Below are positions 1 through 6,097 of a DNA stretch of 6,370 nucleotides, one piece after another. The DNA lies in the NCBI GenBank assembly GCA_938045215.1, contig CALINF010000327.1, positions 1 to 6,370 of the forward strand, read 5' to 3'. Numbering within the stretch: the first letter of the stretch is position 1; every line of letters begins with the position of its first letter. This DNA is from an uncultured Halieaceae bacterium. Its GTDB lineage: Bacteria > Pseudomonadota > Gammaproteobacteria > Pseudomonadales > Halieaceae. The translations under genes were made by a program, and so were the position numbers. The notes under the pieces were generated by a model, which ran no database searches, had not been told where the DNA came from, and saw only the letters and a list, made by a program, of their open reading frames with translations.

Positions 1-1
1 C

Positions 2-385
2 GCCTGCAGAGCACTTGAGGTGACCCAGCTCGGATTCGTGACGCCCTACGTGCCTGTGGTGTCCTCGGCCCTGCGCGCCTCGCTCGAGGAGGACGGTCTC
101 GAGATCGTCGAGTCGGGCTCGTTCGAGCAGGCCGAGGAGCACGTCGTCGCGCGCATCACCCCCGAGTCGATCCTCGAGGCAATCATTGGGGTCGCGGCGA
201 CGGCCCCTTGCCAGGCGGTCTTTGTTTCATGCACCAACGCGCGCACCCTCGACATCATCGAGCGCGCCGAACAGCGCCTCGGCATCCCGGTGCTGTCGAG
301 CACCCAGGCGCTTGCCTGGCACATGCTGCGGCTGGCCGGGATCGACGACCACCGCCCGGGGTGCGGCAGGCTATTCGCAGTGTGA
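2..385 (+). CDS. Asp/Glu racemase / maleate isomerase-type enzyme, C-terminal part (5' truncated)
   Basis: The frame is open from base 2 through the left edge, so this is the last 127 residues of a longer protein; family members are usually about 240-260 aa. A GTG at 20 lies inside the frame but is not preferred as a start, because the preceding codons (CRALE) continue family-like sequence. Visible family traits are the strand-loop LGFVTPYVP near the start, the motif FVSCTNART with its cysteine codon at 230-232, and the closing segment IPVLSSTQALAWHMLRLAGI followed by GCGRLF. In the arylmalonate decarboxylase / maleate cis-trans isomerase group of the Asp/Glu racemase superfamily, this C-terminal cysteine is catalytic. 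The partner residue from the N-terminal half is outside the window, so racemase, isomerase and decarboxylase cannot be told apart. It is a soluble cytoplasmic enzyme. It converges on receptor 1 and has no evident functional link to the receptors. Confidence 0.82.
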   Translation, partial: ACRALEVTQLGFVTPYVPVVSSALRASLEEDGLEIVESGSFEQAEEHVVARITPESILEAIIGVAATAPCQAVFVSCTNARTLDIIERAEQRLGIPVLSSTQALAWHMLRLAGIDDHRPGCGRLFAV

Positions 386-441
386 CACCTTACAAAGGCA
401 AAAACTGGTCGGCGAGAATCCCAGGAAGTATTGTCATCGCG

Positions 442-509
442 CCTGAATGATCGTCGAATGGCCCTCGCGCTGTTGTTTCAATCGAGGGTGGAAGACTTAG
501 TCATTCAGG
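442..509. repeat. Nested inverted repeat in the convergent intergenic gap
   Basis: CCTGAATGA at 442-450 is perfectly complementary to TCATTCAGG at 501-509. Inside it, CCCTCG at 462-467 pairs with CGAGGG at 483-488 across a 15-nt loop. The two stems are nested, so one transcript could fold into a two-tier hairpin. The element lies between the 3' ends of two converging genes (385 and 580), where a bidirectional terminator or a small mobile repeat would be expected. No T-run follows either arm, so a classical intrinsic terminator is not supported. The rest of the 386-579 gap contains no gene. Confidence 0.4.
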
Positions 510-559
510 TTATCAGCTGCGACCCTGGGAGATATCCAGGCATTTCGAGCCGCAAGTTG

Positions 560-578
560 GGGATGCGTTTTGAATCCC
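560..578 (-). terminator. Weak hairpin just beyond the receptor 1 stop codon
   Basis: GGGAT at 560-564 pairs with ATCCC at 574-578 over a 9-nt loop, immediately after the TAG stop of receptor 1 (580-582, minus strand). A second small dyad, CCTGG (524-528) and CCAGG (536-540), follows further along. Neither has a U-tract, so factor-independent termination is only a weak suggestion. Confidence 0.22.
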
Positions 579-579
579 G

Positions 580-2856
580 CTATTGATACAGCTTTATGCC
601 GACAAACACCCTGGTATCGAACTGGTTGGTGGCGTAGAAGTCGGCGTAGCGATCGCCGAGATTCTGAATCACGCCGTAGGCCTCAGCGTTCCATGCGTCA
701 CTGAGACGAAAACGTCTTGCGAGTTTCAGATCCAACCTTGTGAATCCATCCACATCATCCCCCTCCTCGAGGTAATTCATCTCGCCGACGTGGTAGAGCA
801 TAGCGCTCAGCGTGGTGTCGCTGCCGAGGTTGACGATCCCTAAAAGACTAAGGATATGCGTGGGTACGGAGTCATCGATCGTGCGCTCGTGGTCCTCAAG
901 GTGAGTCCCACCGCTTCCATCCCTCGCGGGGTAGCTGAGGAGATCCGGCTTGGTAAAAACCCTGTTGCGCATCTTGGTGAAACTGTAGGCACCAATGAGC
1001 CGGGCTTTCGGAGTGGGACGCCATTCGAGACTCGATTCAAAGCCGTACAGATCGACGTCGACCTGGTTGGTGTAAGCCTCTGCAACGGAGTCGGCCGGAC
1101 CAAAGTAATCGAGAGGGCCGGGATTTATATTGCAATTGATCCCAAGCTTTGCCGGCACTGGGTTGATCGATGGATCGCATACCGCAAGGTCACTTCTCGT
1201 GAGCAGTGCATAGTCTTCGTGTTGTAACAAACCTTCGTACCGTTCGTAAAAAAGCTTGACGTCACCGCGAACCGGCCATCGCTTGGGATTCCAGAACATC
1301 CATCCCAGTTCGTACGCCTCCAGTGTTTCGTTACCCGGAACCTCCCTGCTCTTGCCAAGCTGGTAGATAAGGTCGGCTGTGCCATCGATACCTGGCCCAC
1401 CGAACGGCGTCTGATCGAGGTCAAGGGGAAAGTACTGGTCCCATCGCGCCTCGATCATTGAGGGGGTGCGCACTGATCGCGATGCCGAGAGACGCAGGGT
1501 GTGGTATTCGGTGGGCGAAAAATTCACTGCAATGCGTGGCGAGAAATCGTTTTCTGCAATGTCATGCGATTCATACATGAATCCGGCATTGACAGTCCAA
1601 CTCGGCTCCGGCCGCCATTCGACGTTCGCAAATACGCGCTCCATCTGATCGTCGACCGGATTGTTTTCTCCGAACCAGCCCGGGGAATCGACTTCGTCGG
1701 ACCTAAGCTCAAAGCCCCAGACGAGGCGTATCAGCTCGGTTGGCACCATCAGATGTTTCACTTCGATCGCGTAGCGTTCCTCCGTACGCGTATTCGAAAA
1801 ACCCGCAAGGACCGGGGTACCAAATGGATTCTCCGGATGGCTCGGATCAATTATCGTTGGGTAATCATCTTCAACATCAAGCTTTTGAGCGTAGGCTAAA
1901 AAACTGAGTTGCTGATCACGAGAGATATCATGCTCTAGGTCGACCTGAGCAAATCTGCTCTCAGTCTCGGCGATACGTGGCGGCGAATCAGCATCGATGA
2001 CCCCGGGTGATTGCAGCCTACCTACATTCAGATCACCCGATTTAACCCCGGCCTGCAATCGCAGGCGGTTTTGTTGTGAGATGTCATACGTCGCATCGAA
2101 TGTTGCGAGATTCAATTTTTTTGCGTCATCGTCCCCATAGAGCAGATGATCTGTGAATCCCTCGTCCTGCTCATGCCCCAACGTGTAGCGAAGCGCCAAT
2201 GCTCCCCGACTCAACCCCTGTCTGAATACGCCCTTCAAATATTCCGGATCGCCCCCTGCCACGTGCATGTAGACGCCCTGACTGGCATCAGGATGTTTCG
2301 AGATGATATTGACCACACCGTTGAAGGCATTTGCGCCATGAGTCGCGCTGTTCGGCCCCCTAACCACCTCGATTCGATCTATGTCATCAATGGCCAGGGG
2401 CAAGTCAGACCAAGCCAATCCTCCATAGAACGGCATGTAGACACTGCGTCCATCCACGAGCACCTGGAGTCGTCGCCCGAATTCGTCGACGAAACCGTGA
2501 TAACCCACCGTACGCCGGTACGTATCCTCACTTCCAACGAGAAAGCCCGGAGCAAGGCGAAACAGATCCGCAATCTCGCGTGCCCCACTGGCCTCGATCA
2601 TCTCGCGGTCGATGATGAATGTAGCCGCGGGTGCATCCTGTGGTCTCTGAGCCAACCTCGTGGCCGTGATGATCACGGGAAGTTCGGTGAAGAACGGCGC
2701 CTCAGATCCAGGTGATGATGGTAAGTCTTGAGCAAATGCCACTTGATTGAGAAAGAGGGCAGTGCAGACAAGGCACCGCCACCTGATAACTGTTCCCCTT
2801 GCATACTGACGAGAAGAAACGAGGACGTCAGTTGCCCTGCCACAAAACCGCACCAC
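580..2856 (-). CDS. TonB-dependent outer-membrane receptor 1
   Basis: This is a full-length 758-aa TonB-dependent receptor, a plugged 22-strand beta-barrel that imports a scarce ligand (iron chelate, cobalamin or similar) using TonB/ExbBD energy. Residues 27-42 form a signal-peptide core ending AFA before QD. A TonB-box-like strand LPVIITAT lies at 59-66. The plug occupies about 73-182 with IDREMIEASGAREIADLFRL and IEVVRGPNSATHGANAFNG, typical of the BtuB/CirA-like group. Barrel hallmarks include DFSPRIAVNF (437-446), LRLSASRSVRTPSMIEA (454-470) and a C-terminal strand ending GIKLYQ. Cys560 and Cys575 probably bridge an extracellular loop. The GTG start at 2856 (a second GTG follows) is preceded by AAGGGG nine bases upstream. 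The n-region is unusually long (about 26 residues), and no ATG, GTG or TTG start lies closer to the signal core. It is alignable end to end with receptor 2. The ligand is unknown. Several stretches are AT-richer than receptor 2. Confidence 0.95.
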   Translation of the reverse strand: MVRFCGRATDVLVSSRQYARGTVIRWRCLVCTALFLNQVAFAQDLPSSPGSEAPFFTELPVIITATRLAQRPQDAPAATFIIDREMIEASGAREIADLFRLAPGFLVGSEDTYRRTVGYHGFVDEFGRRLQVLVDGRSVYMPFYGGLAWSDLPLAIDDIDRIEVVRGPNSATHGANAFNGVVNIISKHPDASQGVYMHVAGGDPEYLKGVFRQGLSRGALALRYTLGHEQDEGFTDHLLYGDDDAKKLNLATFDATYDISQQNRLRLQAGVKSGDLNVGRLQSPGVIDADSPPRIAETESRFAQVDLEHDISRDQQLSFLAYAQKLDVEDDYPTIIDPSHPENPFGTPVLAGFSNTRTEERYAIEVKHLMVPTELIRLVWGFELRSDEVDSPGWFGENNPVDDQMERVFANVEWRPEPSWTVNAGFMYESHDIAENDFSPRIAVNFSPTEYHTLRLSASRSVRTPSMIEARWDQYFPLDLDQTPFGGPGIDGTADLIYQLGKSREVPGNETLEAYELGWMFWNPKRWPVRGDVKLFYERYEGLLQHEDYALLTRSDLAVCDPSINPVPAKLGINCNINPGPLDYFGPADSVAEAYTNQVDVDLYGFESSLEWRPTPKARLIGAYSFTKMRNRVFTKPDLLSYPARDGSGGTHLEDHERTIDDSVPTHILSLLGIVNLGSDTTLSAMLYHVGEMNYLEEGDDVDGFTRLDLKLARRFRLSDAWNAEAYGVIQNLGDRYADFYATNQFDTRVFVGIKLYQ

Positions 2857-2911
2857 CTTCCCCAGCCCCTTTATTGTTTTCTTTTTTATTGAACGCGGTA
2901 GCCCACGCTCG

Positions 2912-2917
2912 ATTATA
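2912..2917 (-). promoter_or_regulatory. Consensus -10 hexamer (TATAAT), alternative receptor 1 promoter
   Basis: Read on the minus strand this is an exact TATAAT, 55 bases before the GTG start, giving a leader of roughly 48 nt. The position 17 bases upstream reads GAGGGA, which is not a -35 element, so it would need an activator or be fortuitous. Confidence 0.3.
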
Positions 2918-2958
2918 TGTTCGCCTACCCTTGCTCCCTCGGCCAGACGAATAATTTC

Positions 2959-2987
2959 AGACTAACGATTTGTCATGCGGATCGCAA
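2959..2987 (-). promoter_or_regulatory. Candidate sigma70-type promoter of receptor 1
   Basis: On the minus strand TTGCGA (2987-2982) is followed after 17 bases by TAGTCT (2964-2959). Each hexamer is a weak match alone. The same layout, TTGCGW-N17-TAKTYT with TCGT just before the second hexamer, is found upstream of receptor 2, which is the main support. Transcription would begin near 2952 and leave a leader of about 96 nt. Confidence 0.4.
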
Positions 2988-2993
2988 GGGTAT

Positions 2994-3005
2994 GAATTCC
3001 TTGAG
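2994..3005 (-). promoter_or_regulatory. CTCAAGGAATTC box shared with the receptor 2 upstream region
   Basis: The minus strand reads CTCAAGGAATTC, six bases before the -35-like TTGCGA. Upstream of receptor 2 the plus strand reads CTCAAGTAATTT at 3542-3553, ten of twelve positions identical. It may be a common regulator half-site or a remnant of the duplicated upstream region. Confidence 0.35.
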
Positions 3006-3019
3006 ATAACCATATCTCA
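3002..3019. promoter_or_regulatory. 18-bp palindrome, candidate operator of receptor 1
   Basis: TGAGATA at 3002-3008 and TATCTCA at 3013-3019 are perfect 7-bp inverted arms separated by ACCA. The centre lies about 58 bases before the inferred start of transcription near 2952, a position typical of activator sites. The sequence is not a Fur, FNR or CRP consensus that I recognise. Confidence 0.42.
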
Positions 3020-3159
3020 GTGAGCAGAAACGCCTAGTTGCATCATAACCGTCCTGATCAAATCCATGACTATCGGTACACCTTCGCCGTTGCAGTTTCT
3101 CCCGCGATCGCTTGCTGCTTGTGATCGCCACATTGTGTTGCTTCCAGTGTCAACAGGTC

Positions 3160-3474
3160 CTACCCATCGTCGACAATCTCACCGATCAGGTTGTCGACCA
3201 CGACCGGGGTCTGGAAGTAGCTGACCGTTGGTTGCGCACCGTAGCGCTCCATGATCATCTGGCTCCACGCGTCGGAATAGAACGACTCAGCCTGCTCCAG
3301 CGTCCGCCAGAGGTAGGCACCGCCCGCGCTACGACCATCTCCTGAGAGCAGGTAGTACTTGCGCACCAGGCCATCGACCCCGAGGTAGTTGGGCGCACTG
3401 CCCATGAAGAGTTCGCGCGCCCGCTGGAGTGTCGTGGGTTCGGGCAACTGGAATTGGACCAGGGCAGTAATCAT
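3160..3474 (-). CDS. YdhR-like dimeric alpha/beta-barrel (putative monooxygenase) protein
   Basis: This is a 104-aa protein resembling the YdhR / antibiotic-biosynthesis-monooxygenase group, small ferredoxin-like proteins that dimerise into an alpha/beta barrel. Visible family traits are the opening strand MITALVQFQLP, the segment APNYLGVDGLVRKYYLLS (27-44), AGGAYLWRTLEQAESFY (50-66) and YGAQPTVSYFQTPVVVDN (78-95). The chosen ATG at 3474 has GGAG six bases upstream. An ATG at 3525 would add 17 residues that look unlike the family and has no good ribosome site. The protein has no histidine at all, so it lacks the histidine ligand of IsdG-type haem-degrading relatives. It has no signal peptide, so it is cytoplasmic. 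It is divergent from receptor 2 and 303 bases upstream of receptor 1 on the same strand. The substrate is unknown, and 'monooxygenase' is only the family label. Confidence 0.82.
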   Translation of the reverse strand: MITALVQFQLPEPTTLQRARELFMGSAPNYLGVDGLVRKYYLLSGDGRSAGGAYLWRTLEQAESFYSDAWSQMIMERYGAQPTVSYFQTPVVVDNLIGEIVDDG

Positions 3475-3480
3475 TCTCGT

Positions 3481-3484
3481 CTCC
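3481..3484 (-). promoter_or_regulatory. Ribosome binding site deciding the YdhR-like start
   Basis: GGAG on the minus strand sits six bases before the ATG at 3474. It fixes that ATG as the start in preference to the upstream ATG at 3525. Confidence 0.7.
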
Positions 3485-3541
3485 AAGGCTGATTTACGGA
3501 TTTCGGAAAGATGGTTGGACTGCATTTAACCAACCAGTAAC

Positions 3542-3558
3542 CTCAAGTAATTTTTGAG
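3542..3558. promoter_or_regulatory. Imperfect dyad CTCAA-N7-TTGAG in the divergent gap
   Basis: CTCAA (3542-3546) and TTGAG (3554-3558) are inverted 5-bp arms. The left arm begins the 12-base box shared with the receptor 1 upstream region. The centre is about 53 bases before the inferred receptor 2 transcription start, so it could be an activator site. It could equally regulate the divergent YdhR-like gene. Confidence 0.33.
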
Positions 3559-3562
3559 TAAA

Positions 3563-3576
3563 TTGACTTGCGTCAA
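3563..3576. promoter_or_regulatory. CRP/FNR-family-type palindrome TTGAC-N4-GTCAA
   Basis: The sequence TTGACTTGCGTCAA is a perfect inverted repeat matching the general FNR/FixK/NnrR pattern TTGAY-N4-RTCAA. It lies between the divergent YdhR-like gene and receptor 2 and overlaps the candidate -35 of receptor 2 (3568-3573). Binding there would most simply repress receptor 2. If the true start of transcription were near 3611 it would instead sit at the class II activation position. No FNR-family gene is in the window. Confidence 0.45.
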
Positions 3577-3596
3577 CTACAAGAACTCGTTATTTT
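3568..3596 (+). promoter_or_regulatory. Candidate sigma70-type promoter of receptor 2
   Basis: TTGCGT (3568-3573), a 17-base spacer and TATTTT (3591-3596) repeat the layout proposed for receptor 1, including TCGT just before the second hexamer. Transcription would begin near 3603. An alternative -35, TTGACT at 3563, has no well-spaced -10. Confidence 0.4.
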
Positions 3597-3637
3597 CTCT
3601 GCTGAATAACTAAAAAACGCTTGGAAAACGACACGCG

Positions 3638-6007
3638 GTGCGGGCAGCTAAGCCCGAGAAAAATCGCGCCAGGTGCAGAAAATTGTTTGAGGGGGCGAAT
3701 CTTACTGGATACCCAGTGCCCGCGCGTGTTCATGTGCGGTGGCTAGCCCTTTGTCTCGCCCTGCTGCTGGCACTGCCGCTGCAATGCCTGACCGCCATGG
3801 CAGCCTCCCCTACCCAATCCACTTCTGAAGACCCCTTCTTTGCCGATATCGGTGAGGTTCTGATCGCCTCCCGCCTTGCACAGCGACCCCCAGATGCCCC
3901 AGCTGCGGTTTTCGTCATCGACCGCGAGATGATCGACGCCTCAGGCGCACGCGAGTTGCACGAGCTGCTGCGTCTATCACCGGGTTTTCTTGTCGCTCAT
4001 GATGGAGCCAACCGAGCAACGGTTGGCTACCACGGTCTGGTTGATCACTACGGTCGGCGGATGTTGGTGCAAATAGACGGACGCCCAGTCTACGACCCAC
4101 TGTTCGGTGGCATCCGTTGGGCCGACCTGCCGATCGCTCTCGACGACGTCCTGCGCATTGAGGTCATACGCGGCTCCAACAGTGCGAGTTACGGCGCCAA
4201 CGCATTTCTCGGCGTGGTCAACATCCAAACGCGCTCGGCAGCAGCCAGCCAGGGCACATACCTGCGCGCCGCCGCCGGCGACCCACGTTACCGAGAGGCC
4301 GTCTTCCGCCACGGCTTCACTCGCGGACCACTGGAGATGCGCTACACCCTCGGCTACGAAGAGGACGATGGATTCACGAAGATTGTCAGTCGGCCGATCT
4401 TCGACTCCAAAGCGCTGAGCTTGGCATCCTTCGATGGCACATGGAGTACCAGTGGCCAGCATACCTTCCGGCTACAGGGCGGTATCAAAGAGGGGGATCT
4501 CGAGACCGGTCGCCTCAGCGGGGACGTCATCGACCCGTTCAACCCGCCACGCGAAGTGCCGGTTAGCCACCGCTTCATGCAGTTCGACTGGAGACATAAT
4601 TTCAGTGCAGACGAAGCACTTCACGTCACTGCACACACCACCTACCGCGACTATGACGATGAGTACCGCGCGCGCTTCACTTTGCCAGACGTGGAGATCG
4701 CACCCGGCACCCTTGTCGACGTGACGCTTGATAGCGAATTTGGCTTTCACAGTAAGGCCCAACGCCATGCCATCGAACTCGAGCACACGCTGAAGCCGGC
4801 CGACGATCTGCGCCTGGTATGGGGTACAGAACTGCGTCGCGACGAGATCGACTCCAGGACATTGTTCCGCGGGGGCAACCAAGCGAAAAATGACATGGCA
4901 CGGCTGTTCGGCAATGTGGAGTGGCGCACCAAGAACGATCTGGTGCTTAACCTCGGAGGCATGCTGGAGCATCACGATGTCACCGGCACAGACTTCTCGC
5001 CACGACTCGCGGTCAACTGGCAGGCCCATCCAAGGCATACGCTGCGCCTCGCCGCGTCGCGCTCGATACGGGTACCGTCTCTGTTCGAGGCCGAGGCCGA
5101 TGCCTACAACCTGGTCGACATAGGTCTGCCGGCAACGGACGGTCAGCCCGATGCCATATCCCAGGAGTGGCTGAATGCCCAGGATCTCAACAGCGAGACC
5201 GTCGAAAACATTGAGTTTGGCTGGCTGTTCGACCTGATGCCGGAAGTGGGACTGCGCGGCGACATCAAGCTGTTCTATGAACGCTACGAAGATCTGCTGT
5301 TCGAGTACCACTACCCTCTGGCACTTCGTGGCGACTTGGCACTGTGCGATCCGGCTCTCAATCCACTGACCGGGGCGGTGATCCCCGCGGTCATAGACGC
5401 CCTCGAACGCGATCGCAGCCCAAACGCCTGGAGACGTGATGATGGTCCAGCCTGCAATATTTACGATGGCTTCAACAATCAGGTGGGGCTGGAGGGACCG
5501 GAGGCGCTGAGTTTTGCAAACCAGCTCGACATCGATGTCTACGGGGTCGAGGCGAGCCTGGAGTGGCGACCCAGCACCCGCTCGCGGATCATCTCCTCTT
5601 ATAGCATTTCAGAAACCCGCAACTTGGAGGTCGGGAACCCGTCGCTCCTCGACCGCGACTTCACCAACAGACCGGGCAACTGGCTGGACAAGGTGGTGAG
5701 CGACTTCGAGTATTCGGTGCCTAGCCACATCTTCAGCGCACTGGCGATTTTCAGCCCGGACCAGAAACTCACCTTCAGCGCCGCTGCCTATCACGTCAGC
5801 CGGACCGACTTTCTAGAGCGCGGTGACACCAACATCCCCGCCTATACCCGCTACGATTTTCGCGCCGCGCGCCGCTTCCGGCTCGATTCAACATGGCAGG
5901 CCGAGCTCTACCTCGTTCTTCAGAATGCTGGCCATGACTACGAGGACTTCGAGCATAAGAACATCTACGAGACCCGCGCCTTCGCCGGCATCAAGATCTA
6001 CCAGTAA
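3638..6007 (+). CDS. TonB-dependent outer-membrane receptor 2
   Basis: This is a second complete receptor, up to 789 aa, paralogous to receptor 1 along its whole length. Residues 34-56 form a signal-peptide core (WLALCLALLLALPLQ, ending AMAA). The TonB-box-like strand is EVLIAS at 73-78. The plug covers about 86-194 with IDREMIDASGARELHELLRL and IEVIRGSNSASYGANAF. Barrel landmarks are DFSPRLAVNW (452-461), LRLAASRSIRVPSLFEA (469-485) and a last strand ending GIKIYQ. Cys570 and Cys606 correspond to the receptor 1 cysteine pair, but the loop between them is about 21 residues longer. The start is uncertain: GTG at 3638 gives a 33-residue n-region, whereas GTG at 3716 (GGA six bases upstream) or 3734 would give a normal signal peptide. 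It is divergent from the YdhR-like gene and in tandem with receptor 3. The ligand is unknown. Confidence 0.95.
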   Translation: MRAAKPEKNRARCRKLFEGANLTGYPVPARVHVRWLALCLALLLALPLQCLTAMAASPTQSTSEDPFFADIGEVLIASRLAQRPPDAPAAVFVIDREMIDASGARELHELLRLSPGFLVAHDGANRATVGYHGLVDHYGRRMLVQIDGRPVYDPLFGGIRWADLPIALDDVLRIEVIRGSNSASYGANAFLGVVNIQTRSAAASQGTYLRAAAGDPRYREAVFRHGFTRGPLEMRYTLGYEEDDGFTKIVSRPIFDSKALSLASFDGTWSTSGQHTFRLQGGIKEGDLETGRLSGDVIDPFNPPREVPVSHRFMQFDWRHNFSADEALHVTAHTTYRDYDDEYRARFTLPDVEIAPGTLVDVTLDSEFGFHSKAQRHAIELEHTLKPADDLRLVWGTELRRDEIDSRTLFRGGNQAKNDMARLFGNVEWRTKNDLVLNLGGMLEHHDVTGTDFSPRLAVNWQAHPRHTLRLAASRSIRVPSLFEAEADAYNLVDIGLPATDGQPDAISQEWLNAQDLNSETVENIEFGWLFDLMPEVGLRGDIKLFYERYEDLLFEYHYPLALRGDLALCDPALNPLTGAVIPAVIDALERDRSPNAWRRDDGPACNIYDGFNNQVGLEGPEALSFANQLDIDVYGVEASLEWRPSTRSRIISSYSISETRNLEVGNPSLLDRDFTNRPGNWLDKVVSDFEYSVPSHIFSALAIFSPDQKLTFSAAAYHVSRTDFLERGDTNIPAYTRYDFRAARRFRLDSTWQAELYLVLQNAGHDYEDFEHKNIYETRAFAGIKIYQ

Positions 6008-6013
6008 GCGCTT

Positions 6014-6027
6014 GGCGTAAGCACGCC
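6014..6027 (+). terminator. Small GC-rich hairpin after receptor 2
   Basis: GGCGT (6014-6018) and ACGCC (6023-6027) form a 5-bp stem with an AAGC loop, seven bases past the receptor 2 stop codon. No T-run follows, so it is a weak terminator candidate or merely a transcript-end hairpin. Confidence 0.25.
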
Positions 6028-6056
6028 CCGGCCCCATTCCCTACCTGCCTACTCGG

Positions 6057-6086
6057 TTGTTTGCGGTTGCACAAAAATCGTAAACT
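6057..6086 (+). promoter_or_regulatory. Promoter-like region of receptor 3
   Basis: TTGTTT (6057-6062) lies 18 bases before TAAACT (6081-6086), a weak -35/-10 pair. The stretch also holds TTGCGG (6061-6066), ACAAA and TCGTAA (6078-6083), recalling the order TTGCG, ACAA, TCGTWA seen before receptors 1 and 2. Here the interval from TTGCGN to TCGT is 11 bases instead of 13. Confidence 0.33.
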
Positions 6087-6097
6087 ACGCATCGAGA

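Larger units (their letters stand above)
2857..3159. other. 303-bp non-coding leader upstream of receptor 1
   Basis: No convincing gene lies here on either strand. The half nearest receptor 1 carries two promoter candidates, an 18-bp palindrome and a box shared with the receptor 2 upstream region (listed separately). The half nearest the YdhR-like stop codon (about 3030-3159) shows nothing recognisable beyond an isolated GCGATCGC palindrome at 3104-3111. The gap is long enough that receptor 1 is probably transcribed on its own rather than in an operon with the YdhR-like gene. Confidence 0.6.

Noticed and set aside
2146..2715. 189-aa open frame antisense to receptor 1
   Set aside because: It lies wholly opposite the conserved plug domain of receptor 1 and has no recognisable protein features.
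3017..3067. 16-residue leader-peptide-like frame on the minus strand upstream of receptor 1
   Set aside because: It has no convincing ribosome site and no biased codon run, and it lies upstream of the inferred promoter.
3104..3111. GCGATCGC, the HIP1 palindrome of cyanobacteria
   Set aside because: It occurs alone in the intergenic region here and nothing else in the window suggests a cyanobacterium.
3149..3154. TTGACA on the minus strand just after the YdhR-like stop
   Set aside because: It is a perfect -35 hexamer but has no acceptable -10 at 16-18 bases, and it is about 300 bases from receptor 1.
3160..3474. Reading the YdhR-like gene as an IsdG-type haem oxygenase feeding on receptor-imported haem
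   Set aside because: The protein contains no histidine, so the haem-ligating residue of that family is missing.
4472..5311. 279-aa open frame antisense to receptor 2
   Set aside because: It overlaps the well-supported receptor barrel, shows no family motif and is typical of antisense frames in GC-rich genes.
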